Assembly: GCA_021813005.1 (NCBI GenBank)
Contig: JAKAMH010000063.1
Span: forward strand, 1 to 5,589
Direction: 5' to 3'
From: a bacterium
GTDB taxonomy: Bacteria > Patescibacteriota > Microgenomatia > Levybacterales > UBA12049
DNA: 5,589 nt
The notes below the pieces were generated by a model. The model was not told the origin of the DNA. It worked only from the letters and a program-made list of their open reading frames with translations, and did not search any database. Position 1 is the first letter of the stretch; every line of letters begins with the position of its first letter. Shown piece by piece: positions 1 to 5,319 of the stretch. The position numbers and the translations under genes are program-made.

Positions 1-21
1 TATAAAGAAATCTTTATGTGA

Positions 22-246
22 TTTCCGGGCTCAGGCGCGCTTGGCCTGCCCATTGGCCAAGTTGGGGCCAAGGTTGCCAGCCTGGTTGCCAGCCTGGTTG
101 CCGGCCGGCGCTGGCTTGGTATTGCCGTTATTCTCTTCGGCTTCATCTTTTTTCTCGGTAATTTTGGCTTTTACGGCATCGATTTCGGCAGGCTCTGGCC
201 CGTCTGGCTGATTGCCGGCGGTATCCTCCTCCTCACATTTAAATAA
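22..246 (+). CDS. Small two-helix membrane protein, LiaI/LiaF-like (DUF5668 type), 5' end unresolved
   Basis: The open frame ending at TAA 244-246 encodes a basic RRW followed by a hydrophobic helix (about 112-171, WLGIAVILFGFIFFLGNFGF). A short linker and a second helix with the LWPVWLIAGGILLL pattern (193-240) follow. A hydrophobic helix, a short linker and then LWPxxLIxxGxLLL is typical of the LiaI/LiaF-like transmembrane region, a membrane module of unknown or stress-related role. The frame has no ATG, GTG or TTG between the in-frame TGA at 19-21 and the stop, so the coordinates given are the open frame, not a proven gene. Possible starts are CTG at 46, 82 or 94, or ATT at 52. An ATG at 16-18 lies directly before the TGA. 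The region before helix 1 contains 12-bp tandem repeats (73-84, 85-96, diverged 97-108) giving VASLVASLVAG. The stop lies 4 bases before the DUF488 gene, suggesting a coupled pair. It could be a 5'-truncated or frameshifted remnant. Confidence 0.55.
   Translation, partial: FPGSGALGLPIGQVGAKVASLVASLVAGRRWLGIAVILFGFIFFLGNFGFYGIDFGRLWPVWLIAGGILLLTFK
73..108 (+). repeat. 12-bp tandem repeat inside the membrane-protein frame
   Basis: GTTGCCAGCCTG occurs twice exactly (73-84, 85-96), followed by a diverged third copy at 97-108. The period is a multiple of three, so each unit adds V-A-S-L to the plus-strand frame. On the other strand it would encode A-G-N-Q repeats. Confidence 0.8.
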
Positions 247-250
247 CACT

Positions 251-592
251 ATGCTGCAAACCAAACGAGTTTATGACAAAAAATCCCCCCGTGACGGCTA
301 TCGTGTATTGGTGGATAGACTCTGGCCAAGGGGATTATCCAAAGAGGATGCGCAGGTCGATATTTGGCTTAAGGAAGTCTCTCCCAGTCCCGGTCTTCGC
401 AAATGGTTCGCGCACGATACCAAAAAGTTTGATGAGTTCGCCAGGCGTTACAAGAAAGAGCTGCAGGAAAATCTCTCTATCGTCAATCGTTTCAAATTGC
501 TCGAAAAGGAATACGGCACCGTCACGCTTCTTTACGCGGCCCGCGACCAGCTCCACAACAACGCCGCCGTCCTCCTCTCAGTCTTGCAGTAG
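251..592 (+). CDS. DUF488 family protein (YeaO-like, COG3189)
   Basis: A 113-residue protein, full length for the family. It aligns by eye with E. coli YeaO: KRVYD near the N-terminus, DGYRVLVDRLWPRG at residues 15-28, a WxKExSPSxxLRKWF-like stretch at 39-53, and a C-terminal TVTLLYAARDQ.HNNAAVL at 90-108. The VDRLWPRG block is the family hallmark. The biochemical function is not established, and no membrane segment or signal peptide is visible. I chose ATG 251 because the family N-terminus begins there. The upstream TTG at 212 would add 13 unrelated residues overlapping the membrane-protein frame. No Shine-Dalgarno site is visible, and the start follows the upstream stop by only 4 bases, so translation may depend on re-initiation. 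It ends with TAG, convergent with the ribosomal cluster. Confidence 0.92.
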   Translation: MLQTKRVYDKKSPRDGYRVLVDRLWPRGLSKEDAQVDIWLKEVSPSPGLRKWFAHDTKKFDEFARRYKKELQENLSIVNRFKLLEKEYGTVTLLYAARDQLHNNAAVLLSVLQ

Positions 593-611
593 CTTTTAAC
601 TCTGTTAGTCT

Positions 612-677
612 GAGTGAAGCCGCGTTTGACGCGGAGTGAAGCCGCGTTTGACGCGGAGTGAAGCCGCGTTTGACGCG
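612..677. repeat. Three perfect 22-bp tandem repeats with internal hairpins
   Basis: The unit starts GAGTGAAG and continues into CCGCGTTTGACGCG. Copies at 612-633, 634-655 and 656-677 are identical. With the first base of the next copy, each unit contains the palindrome CCGCG-TTTGA-CGCGG, a 5-bp GC stem with a 5-base loop. The array starts 20 bases after the DUF488 stop. There is no T-run, so a standard intrinsic terminator is not shown. A 22-base period is not a multiple of three, which argues against coding. It could be a transcription-stopping or mRNA-stabilising hairpin array, or a young tandem duplication. Confidence 0.95.
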
Positions 678-727
678 GTACCAGCGAATAATCTCTCATC
701 CTCTTTTTATCCTGTGACTAAACACTC

Positions 728-757
728 TTGTAGTGATGTATCAATACATCACTACAA
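728..757. repeat. Perfect 14-bp inverted repeat between convergent genes
   Basis: The arms TTGTAGTGATGTAT (728-741) and ATACATCACTACAA (744-757) are exact reverse complements separated by CA. As RNA this is a strong stem on either strand. As DNA it could be an operator for a dimeric protein. It lies between the DUF488 and rpsI 3' ends, where a bidirectional terminator would be expected, but neither side has a clear run of T. The role is undecided. Confidence 0.85.
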
Positions 758-947
758 AGGGACCAATAACATATGTATTATTCTTCAGGCAAAGGTATGA
801 GAAGATTTGTCGGAGTCATCCTGCGCGAAGACCCGTAAGTTGTTAAACCCAGAGTGAAGAGTCCAAAGCTTGCGTGTCTTTCGCTTCGAAGAGCTTCGCC
901 TCCCGGCAGATATTTATTATCGCTGGGCAAGTTGCACAAGATTCAAG
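758..947. other. Intergenic stretch with no supported gene
   Basis: No convincing gene is visible between the inverted repeat and the rpsI hairpin. A 21-codon frame at 773-838 is too short and unsupported. The stretch GTCATCCTGCGCGAAGACCC (814-833) and the CGCTTCGAAGAGCTTCGCC area (880-898) resemble dispersed intergenic repeat text rather than coding sequence. This is an impression and was not checked by search. Confidence 0.4.
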
Positions 948-981
948 GACTAAAAAGTCAACCACTGGGGGACTTTTGGTC
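948..981 (-). terminator. Hairpin just downstream of rpsI, candidate operon terminator
   Basis: On the minus strand, nine bases after the rpsI stop, GACCAAAAGTC (981-971) can pair with GACTTTTTAGTC (959-948) across an 11-base loop. Seven pairs (AAAAGTC/GACTTTT) are contiguous, and three more follow after a mismatch and bulge. The position suits the end of the ribosomal operon. The T-run sits inside the stem rather than after it, so this is a weak or non-canonical terminator. Confidence 0.45.
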
Positions 982-990
982 GAGGACGCC

Positions 991-1446
991 TTAGCGCTTT
1001 GGAGATTGCTTGGCACGTCGCGCCTTACCGCCGGTGCCGACTTTGCGCCGCTCGCGGATACGGGCGTCACGTGTAAGAAAACCTTTTTTCTTGAGGGGGT
1101 CTCTGTATTTTGCGTCCAGCTTGCAAAGTGCTCTGGCAATACCAAGCACCGCGGCATCAAGTTGCCCTGACTTGCCGCCGCCTTCTACCCGGATGGTAAA
1201 AGTGTACTTATTCTGTGCTCCCGCCACGCGAAGCGGTTCTGTGTAGAGCCTGCGAGCGACGTCCCCGCCAAAATACTCAGCAATCGGCAGGCCGTTGACG
1301 TACATCTCGTTTTTTTTGATCTCCGTGGTATCCCACTTCATATCAGGTTTGATGTGCTCAAAGAGCCTGACTCTCGCCCGAGCCTCTCGGCGTCTGCCGA
1401 CGGTCAAAATAAAATCTTTCTTTGCTTGTACTTTGGTATCCGCCAT
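991..1446 (-). CDS. rpsI: 30S ribosomal protein S9
   Basis: S9 (uS9) sits in the head of the 30S subunit; its C-terminal tail reaches the anticodon loop of P-site tRNA. The 151-residue product has the expected features in order: TVGRRREARARVRL near residues 15-28, YFGGDVARRL at 58-67, and the S9 signature GGGKSGQLDAAVLGIARAL at 89-107. The tail GFLTRDARIRERRKVG..KARRAKQSPKR ends in Lys-Arg as in the family; the SPKR ending differs from the more usual FSKR. It is slightly longer than typical bacterial S9 (about 130), mostly from an N-terminal extension. The start ATG at 1446 has no Shine-Dalgarno site and follows TTTTTAACTAACAT. It is the last gene of the cluster, 65 bases after rplM. Confidence 0.97.
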   Translation of the reverse strand: MADTKVQAKKDFILTVGRRREARARVRLFEHIKPDMKWDTTEIKKNEMYVNGLPIAEYFGGDVARRLYTEPLRVAGAQNKYTFTIRVEGGGKSGQLDAAVLGIARALCKLDAKYRDPLKKKGFLTRDARIRERRKVGTGGKARRAKQSPKR

Positions 1447-1547
1447 ATGTTAGTTAAAAATTAAAATTTAAAAGTGAAAAGTTGAGAAAAGGATTTATAA
1501 AACAAACTTCCCTATGTAATTTCTAATTTTTCACTTTTCATTTTAAA
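1447..1547. repeat. AT-rich palindromic element, rplM-rpsI junction (extends into rplM)
   Basis: The arms AAAAGTGAAAA (1470-1480) and TTTTCACTTTT (1528-1538) are exact reverse complements. The middle carries CCTATGTAATTT (1511-1522), also seen in related form at other junctions. The right arm lies within the last codons of rplM rather than after its stop. This is one of six related elements in the cluster. Confidence 0.8.
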
Positions 1548-1964
1548 CTTATCGTTATATGGGTGCTCTGCGTTTGCAAAAACAAACAATCTCTTGAGCA
1601 TGCGATCCCGCAGTCTATTCTGCGGCAGCATACCCTTGACTGCCCGCGTCACAATCTCCTCAGGCCGCCGAGCCCGTAGCTCGCGAAGCGTCTCCGCTCT
1701 AAATCCTCCCGGATAGCCGGAGTGGCGATAGTATTTCTTCTGCTCCTCTTTTTTGCCTGTTACTTTGATTTCTTTCGCGTTGACAACAACGACATAATCA
1801 CCCATATCAAGGTTTCTGACAAAATCCGCCTTGCTCTTGCCCATCAGCTTCTGAGCAATATCGGTAGCAAGCCGGCCAAGAGCTTTATCTTTTGCATCCA
1901 TAAAATGCCAGGCATGTTTGACCGATCCTATCTTTGTTGGTTTGGTGAGTGCTGCGTATGCCAT
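1512..1964 (-). CDS. rplM: 50S ribosomal protein L13
   Basis: L13 (uL13) is an early-assembling 50S protein. The 150-residue product shows the family's AWHFMDAKDKALGRLATDIAQKLMGK (residues 18-43) and DMGDYVVVVNAKEIKVTGKK (53-72). It also has YYRHSGYPGG (78-87) and the signature VKGMLPQNRLRDRMLKRLFVFANAEHPY (109-136). The usual bacterial protein is about 142 residues. Here the last ten residues (KMKSEKLEIT) are encoded by the arm of the AT-rich palindromic element and do not look like a native L13 C-terminus. The ATG at 1964 has no clear Shine-Dalgarno site. It pairs with rpsI as in most bacteria; the stop is TAG. Confidence 0.97.
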   Translation of the reverse strand: MAYAALTKPTKIGSVKHAWHFMDAKDKALGRLATDIAQKLMGKSKADFVRNLDMGDYVVVVNAKEIKVTGKKEEQKKYYRHSGYPGGFRAETLRELRARRPEEIVTRAVKGMLPQNRLRDRMLKRLFVFANAEHPYNDKFKMKSEKLEIT

Positions 1965-2057
1965 ATCTTTGCATTTACAAGTTCAAAGTTATAAGTGAAA
2001 AGTTAAGGAATAGTTATATAAGTATGTTTCCTTCAACTTTCAATTTTTGATTTTAAA
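1965..2057. repeat. AT-rich palindromic element, rplQ-rplM junction
   Basis: AAAGTTAAGGAA (1999-2010) pairs with TTCCTTCAACTTT (2028-2040) with one bulged base and a 17-base loop. The core AAGTGAAAAGTT is shared with the other junctions. The minus strand also holds a weak promoter-like pair: TTGAAA (2038-2043) with TATATA (2015-2020) at 17 bp, or TATAAC at 19 bp. In such AT-rich DNA this may be chance. Confidence 0.75.
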
Positions 2058-2582
2058 CTATTTCGCCTCCTTCTTTGCTTTTTTCGCGGGAGTCTTCTTT
2101 GCAACTGCAGCCTTCTTGGCTGTCTTGCGGGCAGGTATCTTTTTCTCGGTCTTTGCCTCAGACGTCCGACTGGTTATTGCTTTTGTCTTAGATTTTACGC
2201 CTTTCTCTGAGATCTTGGCCGTTTCTGCCCTTTTCTCAACCCACTCAATAACCGCCATCTTGGCACTGTCCGTCCGGCGGGGAGCCAGCCGTATCACACG
2301 TGTATAACCGCCATTTCGTCCTTCAAAACGCGGAGCAATGAGATCAATCATTTTTCTAACGGCATGGTGTGATAGGTCAGGCTGAAGGAGAGACAGGGCA
2401 TGGAGACGTTCTTTGCGGGCTTTCGTGACGAGCTTGTCGGCATCCCGTCTGATGGCTTTGGCTTTCTCTTCTGTCGTTTTTATTTGCTCGTGCAGCACCA
2501 ACGCCTCAAGAAGCCCTCGAAAGAGTGCTTTCCGTTCATTTACATCCCTCTTAAACTGTCTACCGTATACATGCTTTCTCAT
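2058..2582 (-). CDS. rplQ: 50S ribosomal protein L17 with a long lysine-rich C-terminal tail
   Basis: L17 (bL17) lies near the polypeptide exit side of the 50S subunit. Residues 1-117 are the L17 fold: MRKHVYGRQFKRDVNERKALFRGLLEAL, then the conserved IKTTEEKAKAIRRDADKLVTKA (34-55), RFEGRNGGYTRVIRLAPRRTDSAKMAVIEWVE (85-116). Typical L17 ends near there. Residues 118-174 form a low-complexity tail with 18 lysines in 57 residues and histone-H1-like blocks (PAKKAKK). I chose ATG 2582 because MRK is the family start; the in-frame TTG at 2588 would add only two residues. The AAGGAG site (2606-2611) lies 23 bases from this ATG, too far for direct use, but fits a short leader frame that overlaps the start. 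Confidence 0.96.
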   Translation of the reverse strand: MRKHVYGRQFKRDVNERKALFRGLLEALVLHEQIKTTEEKAKAIRRDADKLVTKARKERLHALSLLQPDLSHHAVRKMIDLIAPRFEGRNGGYTRVIRLAPRRTDSAKMAVIEWVEKRAETAKISEKGVKSKTKAITSRTSEAKTEKKIPARKTAKKAAVAKKTPAKKAKKEAK

Positions 2583-2611
2583 ACACAAAACGACACGATG
2601 CAGGTCTCCTT
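2579..2611 (-). promoter_or_regulatory. Shine-Dalgarno site and five-codon leader frame overlapping the rplQ start
   Basis: On the minus strand AAGGAG (2611-2606) is followed 9 bases later by GTG (2596-2594), then TCG TTT TGT GTA and TGA (2581-2579). That TGA overlaps the rplQ ATG (2582-2580) as ATGA, the classic stop-start overlap for translational coupling. This is the only junction with a strong Shine-Dalgarno site. A ribosome finishing the leader peptide could restart directly at rplQ. Function is inferred from layout alone. Confidence 0.5.
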
Positions 2612-2614
2612 TTC

Positions 2615-2635
2615 AATTAACAGGCGGTGTTAATT
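2615..2635 (-). promoter_or_regulatory. Hairpin in the rplQ leader
   Basis: AATTAACA (2615-2622) and TGTTAATT (2628-2635) are exact reverse complements around a 5-base loop (GGCGG on the plus strand). In the mRNA it ends three bases before the AAGGAG site, so it could influence ribosome access. It might be a protein-binding leader element or a weak attenuator; no T-run follows. Nearby is a 10-bp palindrome, ACGTGCACGT (2644-2653). Confidence 0.5.
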
Positions 2636-2684
2636 TAGACGTAACGTGCACGTGGCGCAAAAATTAGCAGGGCGTTATTCTTTA

Positions 2685-3617
2685 CTAAACAGTAAATTCA
2701 ATTCCCTTGTCTCGGAGCTTTTCTTCGATCACGGAGATTGATTTGCCACCCATATTCCGCATGCCAATCAATTCTTTTTTGGGAGTCTGCAGGAGGTTTT
2801 CGACTGTCTCAATACCGCCATTTCGAAGTGAGTTGTAGATGCGTGTCGGCAGATCAAGCTCGTCAATTGTCATATTCAGGACACTTTGGGGGAGTGATGA
2901 CGTAGCGGATATCTCAACTTCCGCGCCGTCATTGGCTTCCGTTCTGGGAGAGTAAATCTGTGTGAAGTAGCCGGCAAGCATTTTAGCTGCATTTTCAAGT
3001 GCGACTTCGGGCGCAATACTGCCATTTGTCCAGATTTTCAGCACCAATTTGTCAAGATCGGTCTGGCCTCCCACACGGGTAGCTTCAACATCATAGGTGA
3101 CACGGCGAACCGGTGTAAAAATAGCATCGGTCGCGATAACGCCAAGCGTAGATACCTCATTATCTTCTGCCAGAACATAACCATACCCTTTTTCAACGGT
3201 CATTTCCATGTCAAGTTTCGCCTTGTCACCGGAGAGTGAACCAATATACTGACTCTTATCAATGACCTCAACCCCCGCCGGCGCCTCGATATCCGCGGCC
3301 GTAACTTTCTTGCCGCCTTTGACGGAAAGTTTCAAAGTTGCCGTGTCCGTGCTGTCAAGAAGCTTGACATGGACGTCTTTCAGGTTGAGGAGAAGATCAA
3401 CAATATTTTCCTTAAGTCCGGGAAGCGTGGAAAACTTGTGCTTGACACCCGAGATCTTTACCGAGGTGATCGCAGATCCCGGAATTGATGAGTAGAGAAC
3501 GCGGCGCAGCGCATGTCCGACAGTATACCCAAATCCCGACGGAAGCGGCTCAATAATAAACTCCCCGAACTCGGGGGTCAATGATTGCTCTTTGACACTA
3601 AACTGAAAGATATCCAT
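2685..3617 (-). CDS. rpoA: DNA-directed RNA polymerase subunit alpha
   Basis: The alpha subunit dimerises to nucleate RNA polymerase assembly and contacts promoter UP elements and activators. The 310-residue protein has the assembly domain with the hallmark GFGYTVGHALRRVLYSSIPGSAITSVKI (residues 28-55). LPGLKENIVDLLLNLK (65-80) and the later PVRRVTYDVE.TRVG (169-183) follow. The C-terminal domain runs from about 248 to 310. Residues matching E. coli Arg265, Asn268, Lys298 and Ser299 are present as Arg259, Asn262, Lys292 and Ser293, so UP-element binding looks intact. I chose ATG 3617 (MDIFQFSV) over the in-frame TTG 3659, which would add 14 unconserved residues and overlap rpsD. The gap to rpsD is 22 bases, without a Shine-Dalgarno site but with a promoter-like sequence. 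The stop is TAG. Confidence 0.97.
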   Translation of the reverse strand: MDIFQFSVKEQSLTPEFGEFIIEPLPSGFGYTVGHALRRVLYSSIPGSAITSVKISGVKHKFSTLPGLKENIVDLLLNLKDVHVKLLDSTDTATLKLSVKGGKKVTAADIEAPAGVEVIDKSQYIGSLSGDKAKLDMEMTVEKGYGYVLAEDNEVSTLGVIATDAIFTPVRRVTYDVEATRVGGQTDLDKLVLKIWTNGSIAPEVALENAAKMLAGYFTQIYSPRTEANDGAEVEISATSSLPQSVLNMTIDELDLPTRIYNSLRNGGIETVENLLQTPKKELIGMRNMGGKSISVIEEKLRDKGIEFTV

Positions 3618-3623
3618 AGACAA

Positions 3624-3659
3624 TTTCGTTATTATATCACTACCGTGAATAATATTCAA
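3624..3659 (-). promoter_or_regulatory. Candidate extended -10 promoter for rpoA
   Basis: On the minus strand, -35 TTGAAT (3659-3654) and -10 TATAAT (3636-3631) are separated by exactly 17 bp. The bases before the -10 form the extended TGn motif (TGATATAAT). A start about 7 bases past the -10 would fall near 3624, giving an mRNA leader of only about 7 bases before the rpoA ATG at 3617. The -35 lies at the 3' end of rpsD and the spacer covers its stop codon. The sequence match is seen directly; promoter activity is inferred. Confidence 0.6.
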
Positions 3660-4242
3660 TGATCTGCTGTGTACTAAACGGCACCTCTACATCATCCCTT
3701 TTGGGCATCCTGACAAGCTTTCCGGCGGCTCCCTCCTTTTTGAGAAACGGCAGTACTGCCAGTTGTTCCTCAAAGAGTGTCAGCACCTGCGGATTCTTCT
3801 GCATTTTACCCGAGAGCGCCACTACATCTCCCGCCATGACCTGGTAGGACGGAATGGAGATTTTCTTACCATTCACCAGAACGTGTCCATGTGAGACAAG
3901 TTGCCGGGCCATAAAACGCGTCTTGGCAAATCCAAGCCGGTACACGACATTATCAAGCCGTGTCTCAAGCAGCGCGATCAAGAGTTCACCCGTATCGCCT
4001 TTTTTGCTAGACACCGTATCAATCATCCGGCGAAATTGCTTCTCCAAGATCCCGTACATTGCCTTGGCCTTCTGTTTTTCGCGAAGCTGTTGGCCGTACT
4101 CGGAGAGCCGACGGTGGCGTTTATGCCCGTGCAGCCCCGGCGGGACATTGAGGCGTCGAAGCAAGCTGTTGGCCGGCTTATCAAGGATATTTACTCCCTC
4201 ACGTCTGGCCAGTTTATGTTTTGGTCCGGTATAGCGTGCCAT
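3640..4242 (-). CDS. rpsD: 30S ribosomal protein S4, cysteine-free (C-minus) form
   Basis: S4 (uS4) binds 16S rRNA early and nucleates 30S assembly; in E. coli it also represses its own operon. The 200-residue protein begins MARYTGPKHKLARREGV and contains LNVPPGLHGHKRHRRLSEYGQQLREKQKAKAMYGILEKQFRR (31-72). The S4 RNA-binding domain follows, LLETRLDNVVYRLGFAKTRFMARQLVSHGHVLVNGKKISIPSYQVMAGDVV (91-141). The zinc-binding cysteines near the N-terminus of the C-plus form are absent, and the protein has no cysteine at all. Length is normal. The ATG at 4242 sits in the shared TTTTTAATTAGATACATATG context without a Shine-Dalgarno site. The stop is TAG, 22 bases before rpoA. Confidence 0.97.
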   Translation of the reverse strand: MARYTGPKHKLARREGVNILDKPANSLLRRLNVPPGLHGHKRHRRLSEYGQQLREKQKAKAMYGILEKQFRRMIDTVSSKKGDTGELLIALLETRLDNVVYRLGFAKTRFMARQLVSHGHVLVNGKKISIPSYQVMAGDVVALSGKMQKNPQVLTLFEEQLAVLPFLKKEGAAGKLVRMPKRDDVEVPFSTQQIIEYYSR

Positions 4243-4324
4243 ATGTATCTAATTAAAAATGCAAAGTTAAAAGTGAAAATTCATTGTGCAACTTTTCATT
4301 TTGCACTTTTCACTGTTAACTTTC
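4243..4324. repeat. AT-rich palindromic element, rpsK-rpsD junction
   Basis: AAAGTTAAAAGTGAAAA (4263-4279) matches the reverse complement of 4307-4323 at 16 of 17 positions. A nested hairpin GTGCAA (4286-4291)/TTGCAC (4301-4306) lies between the arms. The whole gap from stop to start is filled by the element. This is the best-preserved palindrome of the set. Confidence 0.85.
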
Positions 4325-4723
4325 TTATATTCTCCTCCGTTTCTTTGACCGCGGTCCGTTGTGCGGAATTGGCGTGACATCGGCAATGGCGTTGATTGAG
4401 AGTCCGGCTGCCTTGACTGCCCGAAGTGATGAATCACGCCCGGCTCCCGGTCCTTTCACAAAGACATCGACAGACTTCATACCCTGATTGACCGCCCGCT
4501 TGAGCGCTTCCTCAACCGCCAGTCCGGCAGCATAAGGCGTGGACTTTCTCGTACCCCGAAAGCCTTTGGCGCCTGACGAACTCCAGGACACGGTATCACC
4601 GTCGCCATTGGTGACAGTGACAAGTGTGTTGTTGAACGTCGCCGTGATATAGAGGCGTCCGCGCTCTGACATTGCAACAGAATTCTTCTTTTTTGTTACT
4701 TTGGTTGGTTTCTTGGCTGCCAT
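4325..4723 (-). CDS. rpsK: 30S ribosomal protein S11
   Basis: S11 (uS11) forms part of the 30S platform near the E-site and the mRNA path. The 132-residue protein carries GRLYITATFNNTLVTVT (22-38), WSSSGAKGFRGTRKSTPYAA (47-66) and MKSVDVFVKGPGAGRDSSLRA (82-102). It ends with DVTPIPHNGPRSKKRRRI (115-132). The Asn-Gly pair (122-123), site of the isoaspartate modification in E. coli S11, is kept. The usual Cys and Pro-Pro that follow are Pro and Ser-Lys here. The N-terminus is lysine-rich (residues 1-13). The ATG at 4723 has the shared AT-rich start context without a Shine-Dalgarno site. The stop is TAA. Confidence 0.97.
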   Translation of the reverse strand: MAAKKPTKVTKKKNSVAMSERGRLYITATFNNTLVTVTNGDGDTVSWSSSGAKGFRGTRKSTPYAAGLAVEEALKRAVNQGMKSVDVFVKGPGAGRDSSLRAVKAAGLSINAIADVTPIPHNGPRSKKRRRI

Positions 4724-4805
4724 ATGTCTAATTAAAAATTTATAGTTAAAAGTGAAAAGTTCTTGTCCTTATATAATTTTTCACTTTGCATTTTGCACTT
4801 ATCAT
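4724..4805. repeat. AT-rich palindromic element, rpsM-rpsK junction
   Basis: AAAGTGAAAA (4749-4758) pairs exactly with TTTTCACTTT (4778-4787), and the flanking AGTTA on the left (4744-4748) belongs to the shared arm. The centre, CCTTATATAATTTT (4767-4780), matches the centres of the rplM-rpsI and infA-rpmJ elements with few changes. Confidence 0.8.
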
Positions 4806-5219
4806 TTATTTTCCTCCTGCCTTTGTCGTCTTCGCTGCTTCCATCTTGGCTGCAACTTCTTTCTTGATCGCGCCGATTGTCACCCGTTTACCGCGCTTGG
4901 TGCGGCCGTTTGAGCGGGTCCGCTGCCCACGCGAAGGAAGATTTCTGGCATGCCGGACTCCACGATAAGCGTTGATGTCCCGCAGCCGTCTCACGTTTCC
5001 AATAACCTCAGCCTTGAGATCTCCCTCTGTCTTAATCTCGTCTAGCGCGTGGGTAATCCGTTTTACCTCTTCCTCGGAGAGACTGTGCGTCCGTTTTGTC
5101 GCGTCAATCTTTGCTTTGTCCAGGATGGACACGACATTGCTCCGGCCTATACCATAGATATAGGTAAGTGCAATATCTACCCGTTTCCCATCCGGTATGT
5201 TTACTCCTGCAATTCTCAT
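4806..5219 (-). CDS. rpsM: 30S ribosomal protein S13
   Basis: S13 (uS13) sits at the top of the 30S head, bridges to the 50S subunit and contacts P-site tRNA through its tail. The 137-residue protein starts MRIAGVNIPDGKRVDIALTYIYGIGRSNV (1-29), including the helix-two-turn-helix region. It carries the family signature RRLRDINAYRGVRHARNLPSRGQRTRSNGRTKRGKR (77-112). An Ala/Lys-rich tail follows (about 118-137), longer than in E. coli. In E. coli, S4 represses translation at the rpsM leader; I see no recognisable S4 pseudoknot here, only the AT-rich palindrome. The ATG at 5219 has no Shine-Dalgarno site. The stop is TAA. Confidence 0.97.
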   Translation of the reverse strand: MRIAGVNIPDGKRVDIALTYIYGIGRSNVVSILDKAKIDATKRTHSLSEEEVKRITHALDEIKTEGDLKAEVIGNVRRLRDINAYRGVRHARNLPSRGQRTRSNGRTKRGKRVTIGAIKKEVAAKMEAAKTTKAGGK

Positions 5220-5319
5220 ATGTATTAGTTTATAAAGTTCATAAAGTTTCTAAAGTTTATAAAGATTTAGGAATTCCTTTTGCTTTATGAACTTTTTACT
5301 TTACAAACTTTTGACTCTT
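5220..5319. repeat. Diverged AT-rich palindromic element, rpmJ-rpsM junction
   Basis: AAAGTTCATAAAG (5234-5246) pairs exactly with CTTTATGAACTTT (5283-5295). The centre holds a perfect 10-bp palindrome, AGGAATTCCT (5269-5278). The left half consists of about 10-bp tandem variants of TATAAAGTTC (5231-5264). It shares the A/T arm logic and position of the other elements but not the AAGTGAAAAG core. Confidence 0.75.

Noticed and set aside
212..250. Longer DUF488 start at TTG 212
   Set aside because: The 13 added residues have no family match and overlap the upstream membrane-protein frame.
31..264. Minus-strand 77-residue frame, acidic with A-G-N-Q repeats
   Set aside because: It starts with TTG, overlaps the DUF488 start, has low-complexity composition and is opposite the more specific membrane-helix frame. 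Its repeats are explained by the 12-bp tandem repeat.
773..838. 21-codon plus-strand frame starting ATG at 773
   Set aside because: It is too short, has no recognisable motif or ribosome site, and part of it looks like repeat text.
843..1170. Frames on both strands overlapping the rpsI 3' end
   Set aside because: They are shadows of rpsI and the repeat-like flank, with no domain pattern.
2631..2665. Promoter-like TTGCGC, 17 bp, TAAATT in the rpoA-rplQ gap (minus strand)
   Set aside because: Both boxes match the consensus poorly; it is not distinguishable from chance.
3618..3659. rpoA start at TTG 3659
   Set aside because: It would overlap rpsD and add unconserved residues; MDIFQFSV from 3617 fits the family start.
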